From: Plutella xylostella
Lineage: Eukaryota; Arthropoda; Insecta; Lepidoptera; Plutellidae
Assembly (NCBI RefSeq): GCF_932276165.1
Contig: NC_063991.1
Coordinates: 921,001 to 985,000, forward strand
DNA length: 64,000 bases
Reading direction: 5' to 3'
In this document: in pieces, positions 30,747 to 43,016 of the stretch
Layout of the letters: each line of letters opens with the position of its first letter
Position numbering within the stretch: the first letter of the stretch is position 1
Position numbers and translations under genes: made by a program
Notes under the pieces: model-generated
The model's database searches: none
The model's input: only the letters and a program-made list of their open reading frames with translations
Told to the model about the DNA's origin: nothing

Positions 30747-31289
30747 TGTGCGGGGGGACCCTAGAACAGGTAGAATAGACCATCTTATCATTCCTAAGTT
30801 ATCCTATAAAGATGATGTTGAATATTAGATATTCCATGTAAAGGTAGTCTGGTACAGATTGCTTTAAGCAATAAGGCCGCCTTTTCGTACTGTTTTGTTT
30901 TTAGTTTATAAGGTGTTTTTTGTGTTATTTCCTTTTGGTGCAATTAAAGTATTGTATTTTATAAAGCTGTCCTCTAAAGATGACGTTGAATTTTGGGACA
31001 CCCTGTATAGAGCACTCGTTAAGGTTCTTATTACTATTTTGTGCACATCCTGTATAATTGCGTCTTGTGTACTTAACGGAGTAACGAGGGTTTTCCTTAC
31101 TATCAACCCCACCCATATTGGTTCCGTTGTATCGGTATCTATGTGGGCTAGCGCACCCTGTAGTTGCATCATGGAGGTAACGCCTAGACACTTAGACTAA
31201 CAACACGCGAACCAGATGGAGTGTCAGTGCTAAAGAAACGTCTCTACAAATAATATTCCGCTTGCACAACTGAGCTGTTACTTTGAATT

Positions 31290-31400
31290 ACTTCGGTCAG
31301 ACTTTATTCATTGGTGCAATGGTTGTCATTAGGTTGAACTTAAAACGGTTTGACAGTAAACAAAATGCTGACAGTCTTTTGGTCTCTTTCGTATCTGACA
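31290..31400 (+). repeat. Dispersed repeat (GGTTGAACTTAAAACGG)
   Basis: Same sequence family as 6065-6185. Confidence 0.5.
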
Positions 31401-31409
31401 CACCATCTG

Positions 31410-31520
31410 GTTCATCATCATCATCACGACCCATCACGTCCCCACTGCTGGGGCACGGGTCCCCTTCCAATGAAAGAAGGGTTTAGACCACCTAGTCCAC
31501 CACGCTGGCATAGTGCGGGT
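31410..31520 (-). mobile_element. SINE 3' body, first-family type
   Basis: Minus strand CCAGCAGTGGGGACGTGATG with an ATG tail; matches the 3' body of 5505-5690. The head is missing. Confidence 0.65.
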
Positions 31521-31827
31521 TGGTGGACCCCAACACAAGCAAGTTAGTTCTGAGAGAGTTGCCGGATAAGTCAACCCGACTGTCAGATGTTTTCAAGCTG
31601 CCCGAAGACCTCTGGCTTAACGACTGCTGCCGAAGCAGCAACCGTATATTGTTAATCTAAGCCTAGAAAACGAATGCACGGAAAAACACCGATGAAGTGG
31701 AATACACACAGGATGTTGTGAAAGAGTGATTGTAAGGAAAGGCGGTGCTTCATGTAGATAGCGATTTTGACCCACTGTTACCACGAAAGAAGTGACGACT
31801 CGCCGAAAAAAAGTGTAAGGACAACTG

Positions 31828-32090
31828 AAACACACGCACTCACGCCTTGTACTAATGTACTCCCTTGCGGGGTAGGCAGAGGTGCATTGCTGCACCCACT
31901 TTTCGCCAGAGTGTTATGTTAGTCCCAATGTAATATAGGGGGCGGGCCTATTGCCATTTTACGGGCACATCCAAGACCCGAGAACAAATATCTGTGTTTA
32001 AACAAATATCTGCCCCAGCCGGGAATCGAACCCGGGACCATCGGCTCAGTAGTCAGGGTCACTAACCACTACGCCATTCGGTCGTCCAAA
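31828..32090 (-). mobile_element. tRNA-headed SINE (second family), complete
   Basis: The best preserved copy of this family. Head at about 32010-32084 on the minus strand (GGTTAGTGACCCTGACTACT ... GGTTCGATTCCCGGCTG), 3' end at about 31830. Confidence 0.8.
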
Positions 32091-32339
32091 CAACAGAAAA
32101 TGACATCACTATATGAATTGGAGGCGAATGTTGTAGAAGCTAAAGCTCATCTATAAAGTCCTGAAAATGGAAATGCATCCTAACTAAATGTTTAAGCCGG
32201 TATTGAATAGATCTATTTAGGCGCAAAAACTGTTACAATTAGAGTATTTATTTTTAAAATGTTTTTAACTAGTGGCTAGGGTTTGTAGTAATAGTGTTGT
32301 TTTCTTTTTGCACACCTTATAATAAAATTTTGTTGCACC

Positions 32340-32432
32340 TCCTGTGGGTTGACTGGTAGAAAATGCTTGTAGCATTAAGTCCACCCTTTGTACACTTATT
32401 TTTATATTTGTGCAATAAAGGATTAAATAAAT
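32340..32432 (+). mobile_element. LINE 3' end
   Basis: GGTAGAAAATGCTTGTAGCA, then AAGTCCACCCTTTGTACACT, ending in AATAAA and ATAAATAAATAAA. Confidence 0.6.
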
Positions 32433-32438
32433 AAATAA

Positions 32439-33818
32439 ACACTCACGAGCAATGAAAAAGTTCCACTCACAAAATGTTTTTATGGCTATAAATGCCATTT
32501 AGAGTTTATGGTAATCAATGATTTCATAAGGAAGGATACGCCCGTCAGAACGTTTTGTCACAAGAAAATGACACCCGCGCGCTGGCCCTAATTCATACAA
32601 ATTATGACAGATTTATGAGATTTTAGGGCCAACGCGAGGGTGTCGTTTCCTATAGCGGTTGGGCCTGTCCTTACGCTAGTAATATATAAGTCAATGATGG
32701 TAATATTCTAATGCGCTGTTAAATGTACTTCAATATTGCAGCCCCTCCGGTTGGGAGTAATTTGGTGTTATTTTTAACCGACTACGAAAAAAGGAGGAGG
32801 TTCTCAATTCGTCTGTATGTATTTTTTTTTGTATGTTCACCGATTACTCCGCCATTTATGGACCAATTTTGAAAATTCTTTTTTTGTTGTTTCGGGTTGA
32901 GCTCAGGGGTGGTCCCATTTTATCAGAATTTTATTCCACCCCCACCTACCTATTAACAGATTCTAATGAAATTTAAAACGTAAATATAGGTTCTTATAAC
33001 AAAAAAATATGATGGTGCTGATCTGATGATGGAAACGGAAGGCAGTCAAGGGAACTCCTCAACGGTATATAGCAATCTACCTCGTGTTTAGGCTTGAATG
33101 ATTCGTATTGACTAGTAGGACTTATTGGTATCATTTGCATTTCAAATTTCAAATTCAAATTCAAATGGTTTAATCGACGTAAAATTTTACAATTATTTGT
33201 CGATAGTCATCTACCACCATTTCACAAAGGCCCCGTCATTGAGAAGGAAAGAAATGGCGAAAGAAACTCCTCGAGCATCTTTTCAACTTTTTCCTTATAA
33301 TCTATTACAATTTTTACTTATATCTAGTACCTACAATTTTACTTAAGTACCTATATCCATTTCATTTTTTCAATAGCCTTAGCTGAGGTGGACAAGACCA
33401 CGCGTTTTTGTCGTTTAAATAATCATTTATACTATAGTAAGCTTTACTACATAATGTAGCTTTAACATAATTCTTAAATTTTTGCTCAGTAAGGTTTATT
33501 GCTTCATTTGATAATTTATTATAAAAAAAATCTTAATTTTGATTGACAAATAATGCAAATAAACTAAAAACCATTAAATAAAATAATAATTTTAAAAAAT
33601 CGACGTCAAAAAACTACTAAAAAGTAAGAAATAATTTAAGGTTTACACAAGGAACTGTTCGTTTTTGAAGTTGGTGCCATATTTCTTCAGATTACTTTGT
33701 CCACGCACCAACTTCAAAAAAGAACAGTTCCTGGTGTAAACCTTAAATTATTTCTTACTTTTTAGTGGTTTATTGAAGTCGGTTTTTTTTTTCACTGGAA
33801 CTTTTTCATTGCTTGAGA
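32439..33818. repeat. Nested MITEs
   Basis: The outer ends match the CACTCACGGGCAATGAAA family (32439-32475 and about 33795-33818, both degenerate). Inside is an element bounded by AACCGACTACGAAAAAAGGA (32777) and GAAGTCGGTTTTTTTT (about 33775). Inside that are a retroelement tail (33140-33400) and a long hairpin (33617-33775). The order of insertion is inferred from nesting. Confidence 0.55.
33617..33775. repeat. Long inverted repeat (hairpin)
   Basis: Two arms of about 60 bases (AAAAGTAAGAAATAATTTAA ... AAGGAACTGTTC and its complement) around a loop near 33695. Could fold into a stable stem. Confidence 0.75.
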
Positions 33819-33957
33819 CTGTATCAAGATATCAAGTTTAATTACAGATGCCTTGAGCTGATTGTGTTCGCACAATGCGAGTCGTTGTAATTACGAGTTT
33901 GAATGTTAATTTGTACTTTCTCTTGAATGTTTATTGACCGCTCAAGGCCCTTCGGAT

Positions 33958-34240
33958 AGAGCGGTGGTAGCTCAGTCAAGCGCCCGCTTCTCACGCCAGA
34001 GATGCGGGTTCGAATCCCGGCGCTGAGATGTAGATACAGTAAGGAGCAGAGAAACCTGACCCCACTCAGAAGCATTGTTATTATGAGAAGGGGGTTAGGT
34101 TTCTCTGGCCCAGACCGTACTAATGACTTCTTTTAATTTAAGTACAATGTACCTACACTATTGCTCTTACGGTGAAGGACAACAACTTGAGAAAACCTGC
34201 ACATCTAGATTCTAGATGTGTACCCTAAGTGCACTGTACC
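33958..34240 (+). mobile_element. tRNA-headed SINE (first family)
   Basis: Head GCGGTGGTAGCTCAGTCAAG ... GGTTCGAATCCCGGCGCTG, then the family body (TTAAGTACAATGTACCTACA ... GGTGAAGGACAACA). Interrupted by about 60 unrelated bases after the head. Confidence 0.72.
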
Positions 34241-34742
34241 TACTCATTCGAAAACGGCGATACGGCTCGCGACCTATCACGTGAGTGCTAATGTACAGCG
34301 AAAAGCGGGTGACACGCTTGCGAGACACTTCTGACTACCGCTTCGGGGATCACAGTCGTGAGCATAATATAATGTATTGTATCAGACATGACATCATCCC
34401 TCTGTAGTAGTTTTTTGTTTTTCTCTCCCACATGCAAAGTTTGGACCAGTGCAGCGATCACATGATTCGATACTATTTTCGAATCTACACAAACATATGA
34501 AAAAATAGTTGTACAAGTAGATTCGAAAAAAGTATCGAATCCTGTGATCGCTGCACAGAAAAATGCACAGAAAAAACAAAAGTGGAAAGCTATAACCTCC
34601 GCCCAGAGCGTATGTTGATGCGTCGCGCACGCAATAACCTATGCGTGTAAACAAAAGTATTACGTCACTTGCGTAGAGAGCAGGACGGCGCGAGCGAGAG
34701 GGAACCAGCCGCTAAAGTCTGTTTTTAAATCTCAGATACTAA

Positions 34743-34878
34743 GGGACACTTGCACAAACATGTTAAATCTAGATTTAGTGTCAAATCTCGATTTAAGAAA
34801 CGACAATCCATATAAATGTATGGCTTAAATCGAGATTTAACACTACATCTAGATTAAATATGTTTGTGCAAGTGACCC
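34743..34878. mobile_element. PIF/Harbinger-type MITE, TAA duplication
   Basis: 136 bp, ends GGGACACTTGCACAAACA / GGGTCACTTGCACAAACA on opposite strands, TAA on each side. Confidence 0.8.
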
Positions 34879-35247
34879 TAAATTGACAGATCCTGAACAG
34901 TCGACCGATTGTCCCACCAATAGAACGATACGATAAAGCAAGATCAATATGACACCTGTCAATTGTCGTTGGTTTTCAAGGGAAAATTAACTTCATTCAC
35001 CAGGCATAAATATAATTACCTATGCGTGTAAACAAAAGCGTTACGTCACGCGCGTAGAGAGCGGGATCCATCACACCGGCGCACGCGCATGGATGGAGCC
35101 AGCGAGAGGGAACCAGCCACTAGTAAACAAGAATACTTTGTAAAGTCTGTTTTTTAATCTCAGATACCAAATGGACAGATTTTGTCTTTGTATTTTATTT
35201 TTGTCTCACCAATAGAACGATACGTCACTTAATCGCGGGACCCTATG

Positions 35248-35372
35248 GGCCTTACCACAAAAACTTAGACAGTGTTTAGCAGGTATTTAGAGCTGTCAAA
35301 CGCCTACAAAATCTGCCAAATTACGTTTTAAACACTCGATTAACAGTGTTTCAAGTTTTTTGTGGTAGCACA
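35248..35372. mobile_element. MITE (CCACAAAAACTTAGACAGTG family)
   Basis: Inverted ends with ACCACAAAAA; sister copy in the other orientation at 57758-57884. Confidence 0.65.
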
Positions 35373-35925
35373 GTATAAGTTTAATCAATCTTGTTTAATG
35401 CGCGTTACACCAATCACAGCGCCGAATTTATTTCGAGTCGCGATATAGTTTATCTATCTATCTGGCAGTAGTAGTATGAACATTGTGTAGGATTCAACTC
35501 TGGGCGAGGCGTCACTTGCTCAACTTTACAACTGTACATGTCACGTTCCGTTTCGACACGGCATTTACCTCATATCTTTATCTTCATTTCGGTCGATACC
35601 ACTTGCTTTCCACATGTTTATAACTGATTGCGAGATCGATAATTATAGCGATCGCAACAGAAGTCAAATCATAAGGGAATAAGCCTGCAGTCTAGGGTTT
35701 GTCACCGTGGTCAAAGGATTGGCCAGTAAGATTAGCGCCAATCGCTAAAGCTAATCTGACTGGCTTATTCTTTCAAAACGGCTACCAACCCTAGACCAGC
35801 AATAGTGTCTTTATTAACTAAAAAACAAAGTAAGTAGTAAGAAGAAGAAGTAGCAAGAATGCTCTCGTGGTCCTAGAATATTCAGACGCTTGATGACAAA
35901 AATTTGGGTGCCAAATACTTTTCTA

Positions 35926-36154
35926 CACTCACGGGCAATGAAAAGGTTCCAGTGATAAAAGCATCAAAAGACTTCCAAAGGGAAAAGGCTAGCTTAATAA
36001 CGCCTTCTACAACATTGAAGTCAGATCAGAGCATCAGGATATTACCAACTAGAAACGGTAATATTTTGTTTAATTTTTAAATAAATGTTTAAAATAATAG
36101 GGGTTGTTTGGTGTCAGCATTTTGTGAGTGGAATTATTTCATTGCCCGTGAGTG
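35926..36154. mobile_element. MITE, CACTCACGGGCAATGAAA family, complete
   Basis: 229 bp with inverted ends CACTCACGGGCAATGAAA and TA on both sides, so probably mobilised by a Tc1/mariner transposase. Sister: 50202-50427. Confidence 0.82.
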
Positions 36155-36735
36155 TATTTGCCAAACACCTAAACGTAACGATAACATAAACTTTTTACGA
36201 GTTCGTGATAATAACTTGCTGAAACGGATATGACTGGTTAAGTGGGTAAATGTAATGGTAAAGGAAAACACCGTAACTTGAGGAAAATTGCATATTTTCT
36301 TTAGGTTGACGAATATAGTTTACTCATCAAAGGATGCCGAAGTTTACTAACTATTATAAGGGCATGTCTATGCTGACAATTATAAACATAGTCATGTATT
36401 TTATACCTGGTAGGTTTATATTATAGCAGAGTACATAACCATTTATCATATTTGATCAAAAATCTGTCCATCATAATATTAAAAACAATTATTCAATTTT
36501 TTTTTACTTCATACTTTTTACATTTCAGAAAAAGCATAATAACTTTTTCTATGCAATAAATACTTAAACAAAATCACACAATCTAACCAACTCATAAGAC
36601 GACCTACAAAGTCAAAACCGAACCCTACCTTCGCATTCCCCGCAACCTCTTCAACACTGGCCCTAAACATTGTGCTGATAAAAAACAAAAGCAGAACGGA
36701 AACCATAGATAAAAACTTTTTTTTAATGCACACAC

Positions 36736-36960
36736 CCTGCATGAAACCGGCCAGTAGTACGCGAGATTGTAAGCCAAGCGCACCTGAGGCTAACAGCCAG
36801 TCAGCCAGTGCCGCGGTAGACAGCCTGTCGGGTGAACGTTCCAAATTGAAATTTAAAAGTGTTCGACGCTCGGAGCGAGTTCAAAAACGCGGGAGTTTGC
36901 GTGGAAAACTCTATGGTGTTGTTGTCGTTTTAAATTGTTTCTTTAAAAGTGCAGTGGAAA
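36736..36960 (-). CDS. PAPLA1: Candidate first exon and 5' UTR of the PAPLA1-like gene (tentative)
   Basis: A GC-richer, non-repetitive block. On the minus strand it ends CCGGTTTCATGCAGG|GTGTGT. Using the ATG at 36742, the exon supplies M-Q plus one base. It joins the acceptor of E2 in the right phase to read MQDAQSDQPE. Only 7 nt would be coding; the rest would be 5' UTR. The phase match and the position are the only support. An exon elsewhere between 28347 and 42000 is equally possible. Confidence 0.3.
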
Positions 36961-37459
36961 ATTGATAGTGGTGTCACAGTGATGGTTTTAAACTAAAAAG
37001 TGTGCAGACAAAATAGTAAATATTATCTTGAGAGACTTAAGTTTAAGTTAAATAAATGGGCACTTTAAATCATCTCTACATACAGGGACAGAAAACAGAA
37101 TAAACTTAACATAATAATAACAATATTGAAAAATACAACCCTTCTCAATAACTATTATAGTGTTTTATTAGTTTAGCAAACTCTATATACACGATCCATT
37201 AAAATCCGTTCAGTCAATTTTCAGCTGTCTATCACGAAAACATTATTCGCACATTTCCCATAACTATTGGGATTTTTTACCGACTTTAATAACAAGAGGA
37301 GGTTAATAATGATAAGTGCTTGGATGAGGAAGACCTAGGGCAAAGTTGTAAAGCTCTTTGGAAGAGGCTTATATCTCTACGCCTAAGGTGAATGAGAGGG
37401 TGGCTTAGTTGAAAATGGGCAGATTTTTACAATAACTTCTATTACAAATATATTAACAA

Positions 37460-37610
37460 CTAGCTGTTCCCGCGAGCTTCGCTTCGCCTTAAAAAGTTTT
37501 CCCGTGGGAATTCCGGGATAAAAAGTAGCCTATGTTCTTTCTCAGAGTCTAGACCATATGTATACCAAATTTCATTCAAATCCGTTCAGTAGTTTTGGCG
37601 TGAAAGAGTA

Positions 37611-37641
<31 letters not shown>

Positions 37642-37674
37642 CAGTTACTTTCGCATTTATAATATTAGTTAGGA
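37460..37674 (-). mobile_element. Helitron-like non-autonomous element
   Basis: Ends TCCTAACTAATATTATAAAT and GCGGGAACAGCTAG on the minus strand, between A and T. Contains an expanded GACA run (37614-37641). Confidence 0.85.
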
Positions 37675-37759
37675 TAACCCGCAACACGCGTGTGTTTGCA
37701 ACAACGATAATTTAATACGAACTAGATGGAGTGTCAGTGCAAAATTGCAAATGAATATT

Positions 37760-37890
37760 TGTGACTTTATTCATTGGTACAATGCTTGTCATGTCATTAG
37801 GTTGAACTTAAAACGGTTTGACAGCAAATAAAATGCGTACAGTGTTTGCTTTGTTTTGTATGTGCCACAGCATCTGGTTCGTATATCGTG
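37760..37890 (+). repeat. Dispersed repeat (GGTTGAACTTAAAACGG)
   Basis: Third plus-strand copy of the 6065-6185 family. Confidence 0.5.
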
Positions 37891-38119
37891 AATCTAAGGT
37901 TCTAAGCTCTGAGGCCACCGCTCGACCCCCCGATAGTACATTTAAATACTACAGCAAACTCGCTCGTGAGTTGACCGTGACAACCAACCGTTTTATCGGT
38001 ACATAAATCAGAGCGAACCGACAACCTGTTCTAAACTTGTCACGTAGTTTTTACACCATTTTATTTATATCTAAGCGCGATTTTTTGCCGCTTGAAAAAG
38101 GATTCGAGTAAGAATTACG

Positions 38120-38290
38120 CTTGGGCTAGCCTTTTCCCAGGCAAAGTTGCCTCGCCCGTGGACCAGCGTGATGGGAAATGGTCCAAGCTTAGGAAGGCAG
38201 TTTAGACCTTGAAGATATGCACAAAGGTTCCACTCGAGAGAGCCAGGTGCAGGTACACCCCCATAGGGAATAGAATAGAATAGAATAACG
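38120..38290 (+). mobile_element. SINE 3' part (first family) with TAGAA tail
   Basis: Matches the 3' half of the SINE at 29795-30123 (here read on plus: GGACCAGCGTGATGGGAAAT ... GAGAGAGCCAGGTGCAGGTA) and ends in GAATA repeats. Confidence 0.7.
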
Positions 38291-38557
38291 CGGATGAACC
38301 TCTGATTAGTCCGTCCGGAACGTCCGTAGTCGAGCCACTTTCAGTGATCGTAACTGATCATTGAAGTTGAAGCAACACATGGCACTGGCATTTCAAGCGG
38401 TTGTTTTCTGGGCGCTTCCGTGCTTCGGATGGCACGTTAAGCCGTGGGTCCCGGTTGCTGTTTTGGCAGCAGTCGTGAAGCCTAGTCAGAGGCCTTCGGG
38501 CAGCTTGAAAACATCTGACAGTCCGACAATTCTATTAGCACAAGCTTGCTAGACTAA

Positions 38558-38669
38558 GGGCTGATTTTTCAACAGTCAGATAAGAGTTATATGAGGAATA
38601 AAATTAGACATTGACAGCAACAATTTTATTCTTCAGATAACACTTATCTGACCATTGAAAAATCTGCCC
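38558..38669. mobile_element. PIF/Harbinger-type MITE, TAA duplication
   Basis: 112 bp, ends GGGCTGATTTTTCAACAGTC / GGGCAGATTTTTCAATGGTC on opposite strands, TAA on both sides. Confidence 0.82.
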
Positions 38670-38998
38670 TAAGAAGGGAAAGGTAGAGTCGGGTAGGTTA
38701 GGAGGCGATATGAAGTTTGCCGGGCCAGTTAGTAAAACATAAATCTATTCCAACTACTTCATAATCACATATCACTCCACTCATAATATATTACGACGAG
38801 CACAAAACCTCGAGAAAGACAAAAGCCACTTCGTTCTCTATAAATGGCGGACAATCGTGCAGTTAATACAATATTTATGCACTGTTTCACGGAATCGAGT
38901 CGTCATTAGTATCTAATCCGCTTTGTGGTAACAGGCGGACTTAATGCTACAAGCATTTTTCAGTTATCAGTCCCCGACAAAACAGAGGGTTGTTAGAA

Positions 38999-39075
38999 GT
39001 TTTACGTGTTTACGAAGTTTACGTGTTACGTTTGTACGAAGTTTACGTGTTACGTTTGTACGAAGTTTTCAGTGT
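38999..39075. repeat. Short tandem repeat
   Basis: About three units of CGAAGTTTACGTGTTACGTT (roughly 25 bp each). Confidence 0.75.
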
Positions 39076-39684
39076 AACGTACGTATCTGTCTGTGGTAGC
39101 GTAGTTCAGAAACCACTGAACCGATTAGTATTTTTTATGGGTCAATTGTTACTCCCAGTGTTTTAGCCTATTTTATCAAAATCGGTTTAGCCGTTCAAAA
39201 GTTTAGCGACTTTTAGTGTTGAATATCGGGAGTTTTTAACGATATTTAGGTTGGGTTATTGCATATAAAAATAATAAATCCCTTCACAGAAAATAGAATA
39301 ATAAGTCCCTTCTTATGCAAATTAAAATATTATAACAAAATTCAAGACCCCTAAATGGCGAATCTACACAACCAAAAAAACGTAACAACCTATTTGCAGT
39401 GTTACTACTTTTTGCGCACATTCCATAGACAAAAGAAGCTGTCGCGTTTAGTTCAACAAATATACGTGTCTATGGTCAGTAAAATTTAACTGGCGTTGTT
39501 TTTGTTTTCTTTTTTGAAAAAGGAATGCCGGGAATTCGGTCCCACCACGTCCCAGGGCACGTGCCTCAATTAAGATCTGAGATTTTGAGATTGAAAAAAA
39601 AGTTGAGCCTAATTTTGTTTGAAGGGTTCCTCCGTATTTTTACAATCTTATATTTTTTATCGTAAAGGATAAAATAATTAAGAT

Positions 39685-39800
39685 AAAGATAAAATACTCT
39701 TTATTGCACACAAAAAGAAACAGTATTAAAACATAAACAGAAAATAAATAGCACAATCGGCGGCCTTATTACTAAAAGTAATCTCTTCCAGACAACCAAA
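39685..39800 (-). mobile_element. LINE 3' end
   Basis: Inverted copy of the tail at 28450-28580. Confidence 0.6.
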
Positions 39801-40777
39801 TTGAAAGGACATAGAAATAATGAAAAAGGGTAGCGTGTGAAAATAAGAGATATTTATAAAAATAAACGTATAAAGTATAAGTGTAAAATGCAATCATATT
39901 AAAAAAATATGCTCTTCCTCACTTAAATGTCTACAAAACTGATCCTTCCGGTTCAAAGCTTAACCCTTAGATTAACAACACACAAAAAAGATGGTGTGTC
40001 ACATACAAAATTATATTTTAATTATATTTTGTGAAACGCTGTTGGTTTTTTTTTTCTAAACAATAAATAAATAAAAACTGTCCGCATTTTGTTTACTGTC
40101 AAACCGTTCTTAGTGACAATATTGTACCAAAGTAAAAACTCTTCTAATCGAACTAATTAAAAATATGAACTCAGTCATAGAAGTGAGTTGTTATTTTGTC
40201 GACACGTTTCTTTTACAGCATATGCTGAGCTGGTGCCGTTTTGACACTCTGGACAGCATCCTTTATTTGTTTGTATTGTTTGTTCTGTATTAAGTATTCT
40301 CGTTATTTTGTTATTGTTTCTTTTTCTTTTCTTTTTCTGTCTTATTATTCTGTCTCAGTGTGTCAAATAAATGTATCCTTCTTTCTATCTTTCTTTTGTA
40401 CTGACACTCCAAAGGTTCGTATTAAAATATCGTAAAATGTTGTAACGTATCGTTTTTCCCAAAAAGCCCGCGGTACCCTAAACCAGTGGAGGAATCCAGA
40501 AAAAAAAACCAGCCAGCCTCCGCGCATAATGAGCAGGTGACTCACGCTGATTGGCCGCCCGACTACGATTCCAAATTCGAAATTGGGAAAAGAAAATTAT
40601 AAACATTACGCCACCCTCGGAAGAAGGACTGATGTCGTGATGATTGCTGAACCTCTTTGGATGTTGCTTATTTCTCGTCTTGCATTCGAAAGCCAAAAAT
40701 TATGGTAGAATGTTATAAATTTGGCGGGATTGTCCCAAAAGTGTGGTTCTCTTCCTCAAGTCCAGTTGTTAGATTAA

Positions 40778-40918
40778 GGCCTTGTTCCTCAATGTCTGGT
40801 TAGTGGCTACCTGTGAGATAAAATACATGCTGTCACTGTCAAAAAAATAATAACAGAAAGTGACAGCATGTATTTTATCTCACAGGTAGCCACTAACCAG
40901 ACATTGTGGAACAGGGGC
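40778..40918. mobile_element. PIF/Harbinger-type MITE, near-perfect palindrome
   Basis: 141 bp; two arms of about 60 bp (TCAATGTCTGGTTAGTGGCT ... CATGCTGTCACT and complement) with TAA on both sides. Confidence 0.85.
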
Positions 40919-41174
40919 TAAATATTAAAAAAATATATTAAATATTACGAATTAATATTCGCGAAGTTATCTGCACGTATAGGTATCTAATTGATGTACC
41001 TATGTATAATAATTATTATTACAATGATCTTTCAAACGACATAAAATTTATGAATCTCTAAAAGTTTTGTGAAAAAGTGTAATTTAAAAAAATCTCTAAA
41101 ATATATTTTTTAGAAAAAAGTGGAATACCTCATCGACAAAACTATCAAGTTATTGTGATAGAGAAAACACATGC

Positions 41175-41906
41175 ACAATGGACAACATTTCAAAAAACTA
41201 AAGCTGCTATAAATCGAAAACCATTTCGAGATTTAGCTCTAAAGGCCACAAAAAAAATGTTTTTGTATTTTTTGGATGTATCATTTTTGAGAAAATCATA
41301 AAATAGTAAAAAGTGCTGATGACGTCATGCATCAGGTGCGATGCATTTTGAAGATCAAAGCCTATAGATTTAAAAACAAAGTAACTGTCACTTTCATTTT
41401 TGATTGACGTTGACGTTTTATCGAGACGTTGTTGTTTATTTGGGTCATTTTCATTAATTCTGTTCTGACACCTTCTGACTATTTTTTTTATTTATTATTA
41501 AGAGATGACCTCTATATAATATGTCCCAGAGCATGCCACCGCCTACACAGCTGAAAAAATGCTTCTGATTATTTTTTTACATGATAAGTACCTACTTTCC
41601 ATCATTAGAAATATCAAGGTCATTTGAAAATGACCCATTTGTTGGTTGGCATGTAAACAAAGTTTAAATGTCACTTGTCAGTGTCATTTATGTTTTTTTC
41701 GAGACTCAGGCAATAGACAAAAATAAAAATTGAGGCTAATATGTGACGTCACTTCCGGTTTTAAAATAATTAACTTTAAAGTTAAAAATAACATGCAAAA
41801 ACTTATGTATATACAAAATAAAAAAATACGGGTCCACTAATTTTCTATAAACTTTCCGAATAACTAATAAAAATATAGGGTAAAGAAAATGAAATGTTGT
41901 CCATTG
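41175..41906. mobile_element. Unclassified element with 16-bp inverted ends
   Basis: Ends CAATGGACAACATTTC and its exact complement, 732 bp apart. The interior is AT-rich and without ORFs. I could not define a target duplication. Confidence 0.55.
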
Positions 41907-42371
41907 TTAGTTAAAAATAACTATGTTTATGTTCGAAAAAACCCCGTAGACAGAATACATTTAATGATCCCGGAAAACTCACCCTATTCTCATCACGCGC
42001 TCACCTCACATACATATATACATACATAATTTGTTGTCCTTGACTGTGAAGTATGGTCTTTTGTTCTTATTTCTGTGGTAACTGTCTGTCTCACACATTA
42101 TGGATATGGATTAGTTCGTATGAGCATCGTAGGTGTCTGATAAAATCTGATGTCGTATGTATTTGTTGTTTGTGTCATTCAATAGTGAATTTTGTTGTAG
42201 AGATGATTTGACAGTGTTCTTAACTTTGTAACTAAATTAATTCAGCTGTGTCTCTTGATTATTGATTATTAGTAAAATATTCATTTCCGGACAGTGCAAA
42301 TTAATTCCAACAAACATGAGATAGCCCAGTGTTAGATAGTGAAATAAACAAAAACAAAAAAACAATCCAAA

Positions 42372-42899
42372 ATGGCGACCAGCTACAGAACCAAAGTGAC
42401 ACTTCTAGTTATACTAAACATTATAGTGAAAACACAGTGCGATAATGATATAGTGCGACCAACCAAATATGCTATGCCTATAGCCGAAGAACCTTTACTA
42501 CGAAGCAGTGATGACAGATCGGAGAGAACCATCGTAGATGATATACCACCACCTACAATACCTGATGAAGAAGAAGTAGAAACTACACTACACATAACAA
42601 CTGGAGCTCCAGTGTTTACTGAAAACAATTACGATCAAACAGACGCCGTCTTCACGACTGCATCGAATACTGAAACCATCCAAGACATACCGGAAGCCTT
42701 AGGTCTTACCAATGATGAGACGAATTTGACAGAAGATTTGCCCGAAAACGATAGAGGGAATGAAAGTATAGACGTTACTACGGCGGTCAACTATGAAACA
42801 GCGATGGCTACTGAAGTAGCCGTGGAGAAAGACGATGTTGACAAACAAATAGACACAGTCGATGCCAACATTGAGGAGGAAACAGACGATAGTACTAAG
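42372..42899 (+). CDS. Secreted acidic protein, exon 1 (gene 2)
   Basis: ATG in good context (CAAAATGG). Residues 1-23 form a signal peptide (basic start, then VTLLVILNIIV, small residues near TQC). Residues 24-176 are acidic and Thr/Ser-rich (DDIPPPTIPDEEEVETTLHI), stalk-like, probably extracellular and O-glycosylated. The exon ends STK with donor gtgagt in phase 0. The frame stays open into the intron to 43000, but the donor is strong and joins well to the exon at 48015. I do not recognise an orthologue. Confidence 0.85.
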
Positions 42900-43016
42900 G
42901 TGAGTCTATTGTTTAAATATTACTACATTTATAGATTACTGTGCAGTTATGTAAATTTCCGTGTTATGACAGTATTTATTGAGGTCGTTACGTTTTAGCT
43001 TATTAAAGAGCTAGAC

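Larger units (their letters stand above)
28347..36735. other. Intron 1 of gene 1 (if exon E1 is right), repeat-filled
   Basis: About 8.4 kb with no convincing exon. It holds LINE tails, three SINE families, one Helitron-like element and several MITEs, listed separately. Remaining stretches (about 30123-30530, 34240-34740, 35380-35920, 36160-36700) show nothing I can name. Confidence 0.5.
36961..42371. other. Intergenic region between two head-to-head genes
   Basis: About 5.4 kb between the tentative start of gene 1 and the start codon of gene 2. It is filled with repeats listed separately. Both promoters would lie here, but I see no clear TATA box or initiator that I would commit to. The leader just before 42372 is AC-rich (aacaaaaacaaaaaaac). 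Confidence 0.5.

Noticed and set aside
30895..31200. 101-codon plus-strand ORF with hydrophobic start
   Set aside because: It lies in a LINE-tail and dispersed-repeat region with overlapping open frames on the other strand; no supporting feature.
33958..34030. tRNA gene
   Set aside because: It has A- and B-box-like sequence but no complete cloverleaf, and it continues into a SINE body seen in several copies.
36672..36965. Plus-strand ORF of 97 codons
   Set aside because: No domain or signal; it lies opposite the candidate 5' UTR of gene 1, and codon use looks random.
42900..42998. Extension of gene 2 exon 1 to the stop at 42998
   Set aside because: The tail (LFKYYYIYRLLCSYVNF) is AT-rich intron translation after a consensus donor; the exon at 48015 joins in phase.
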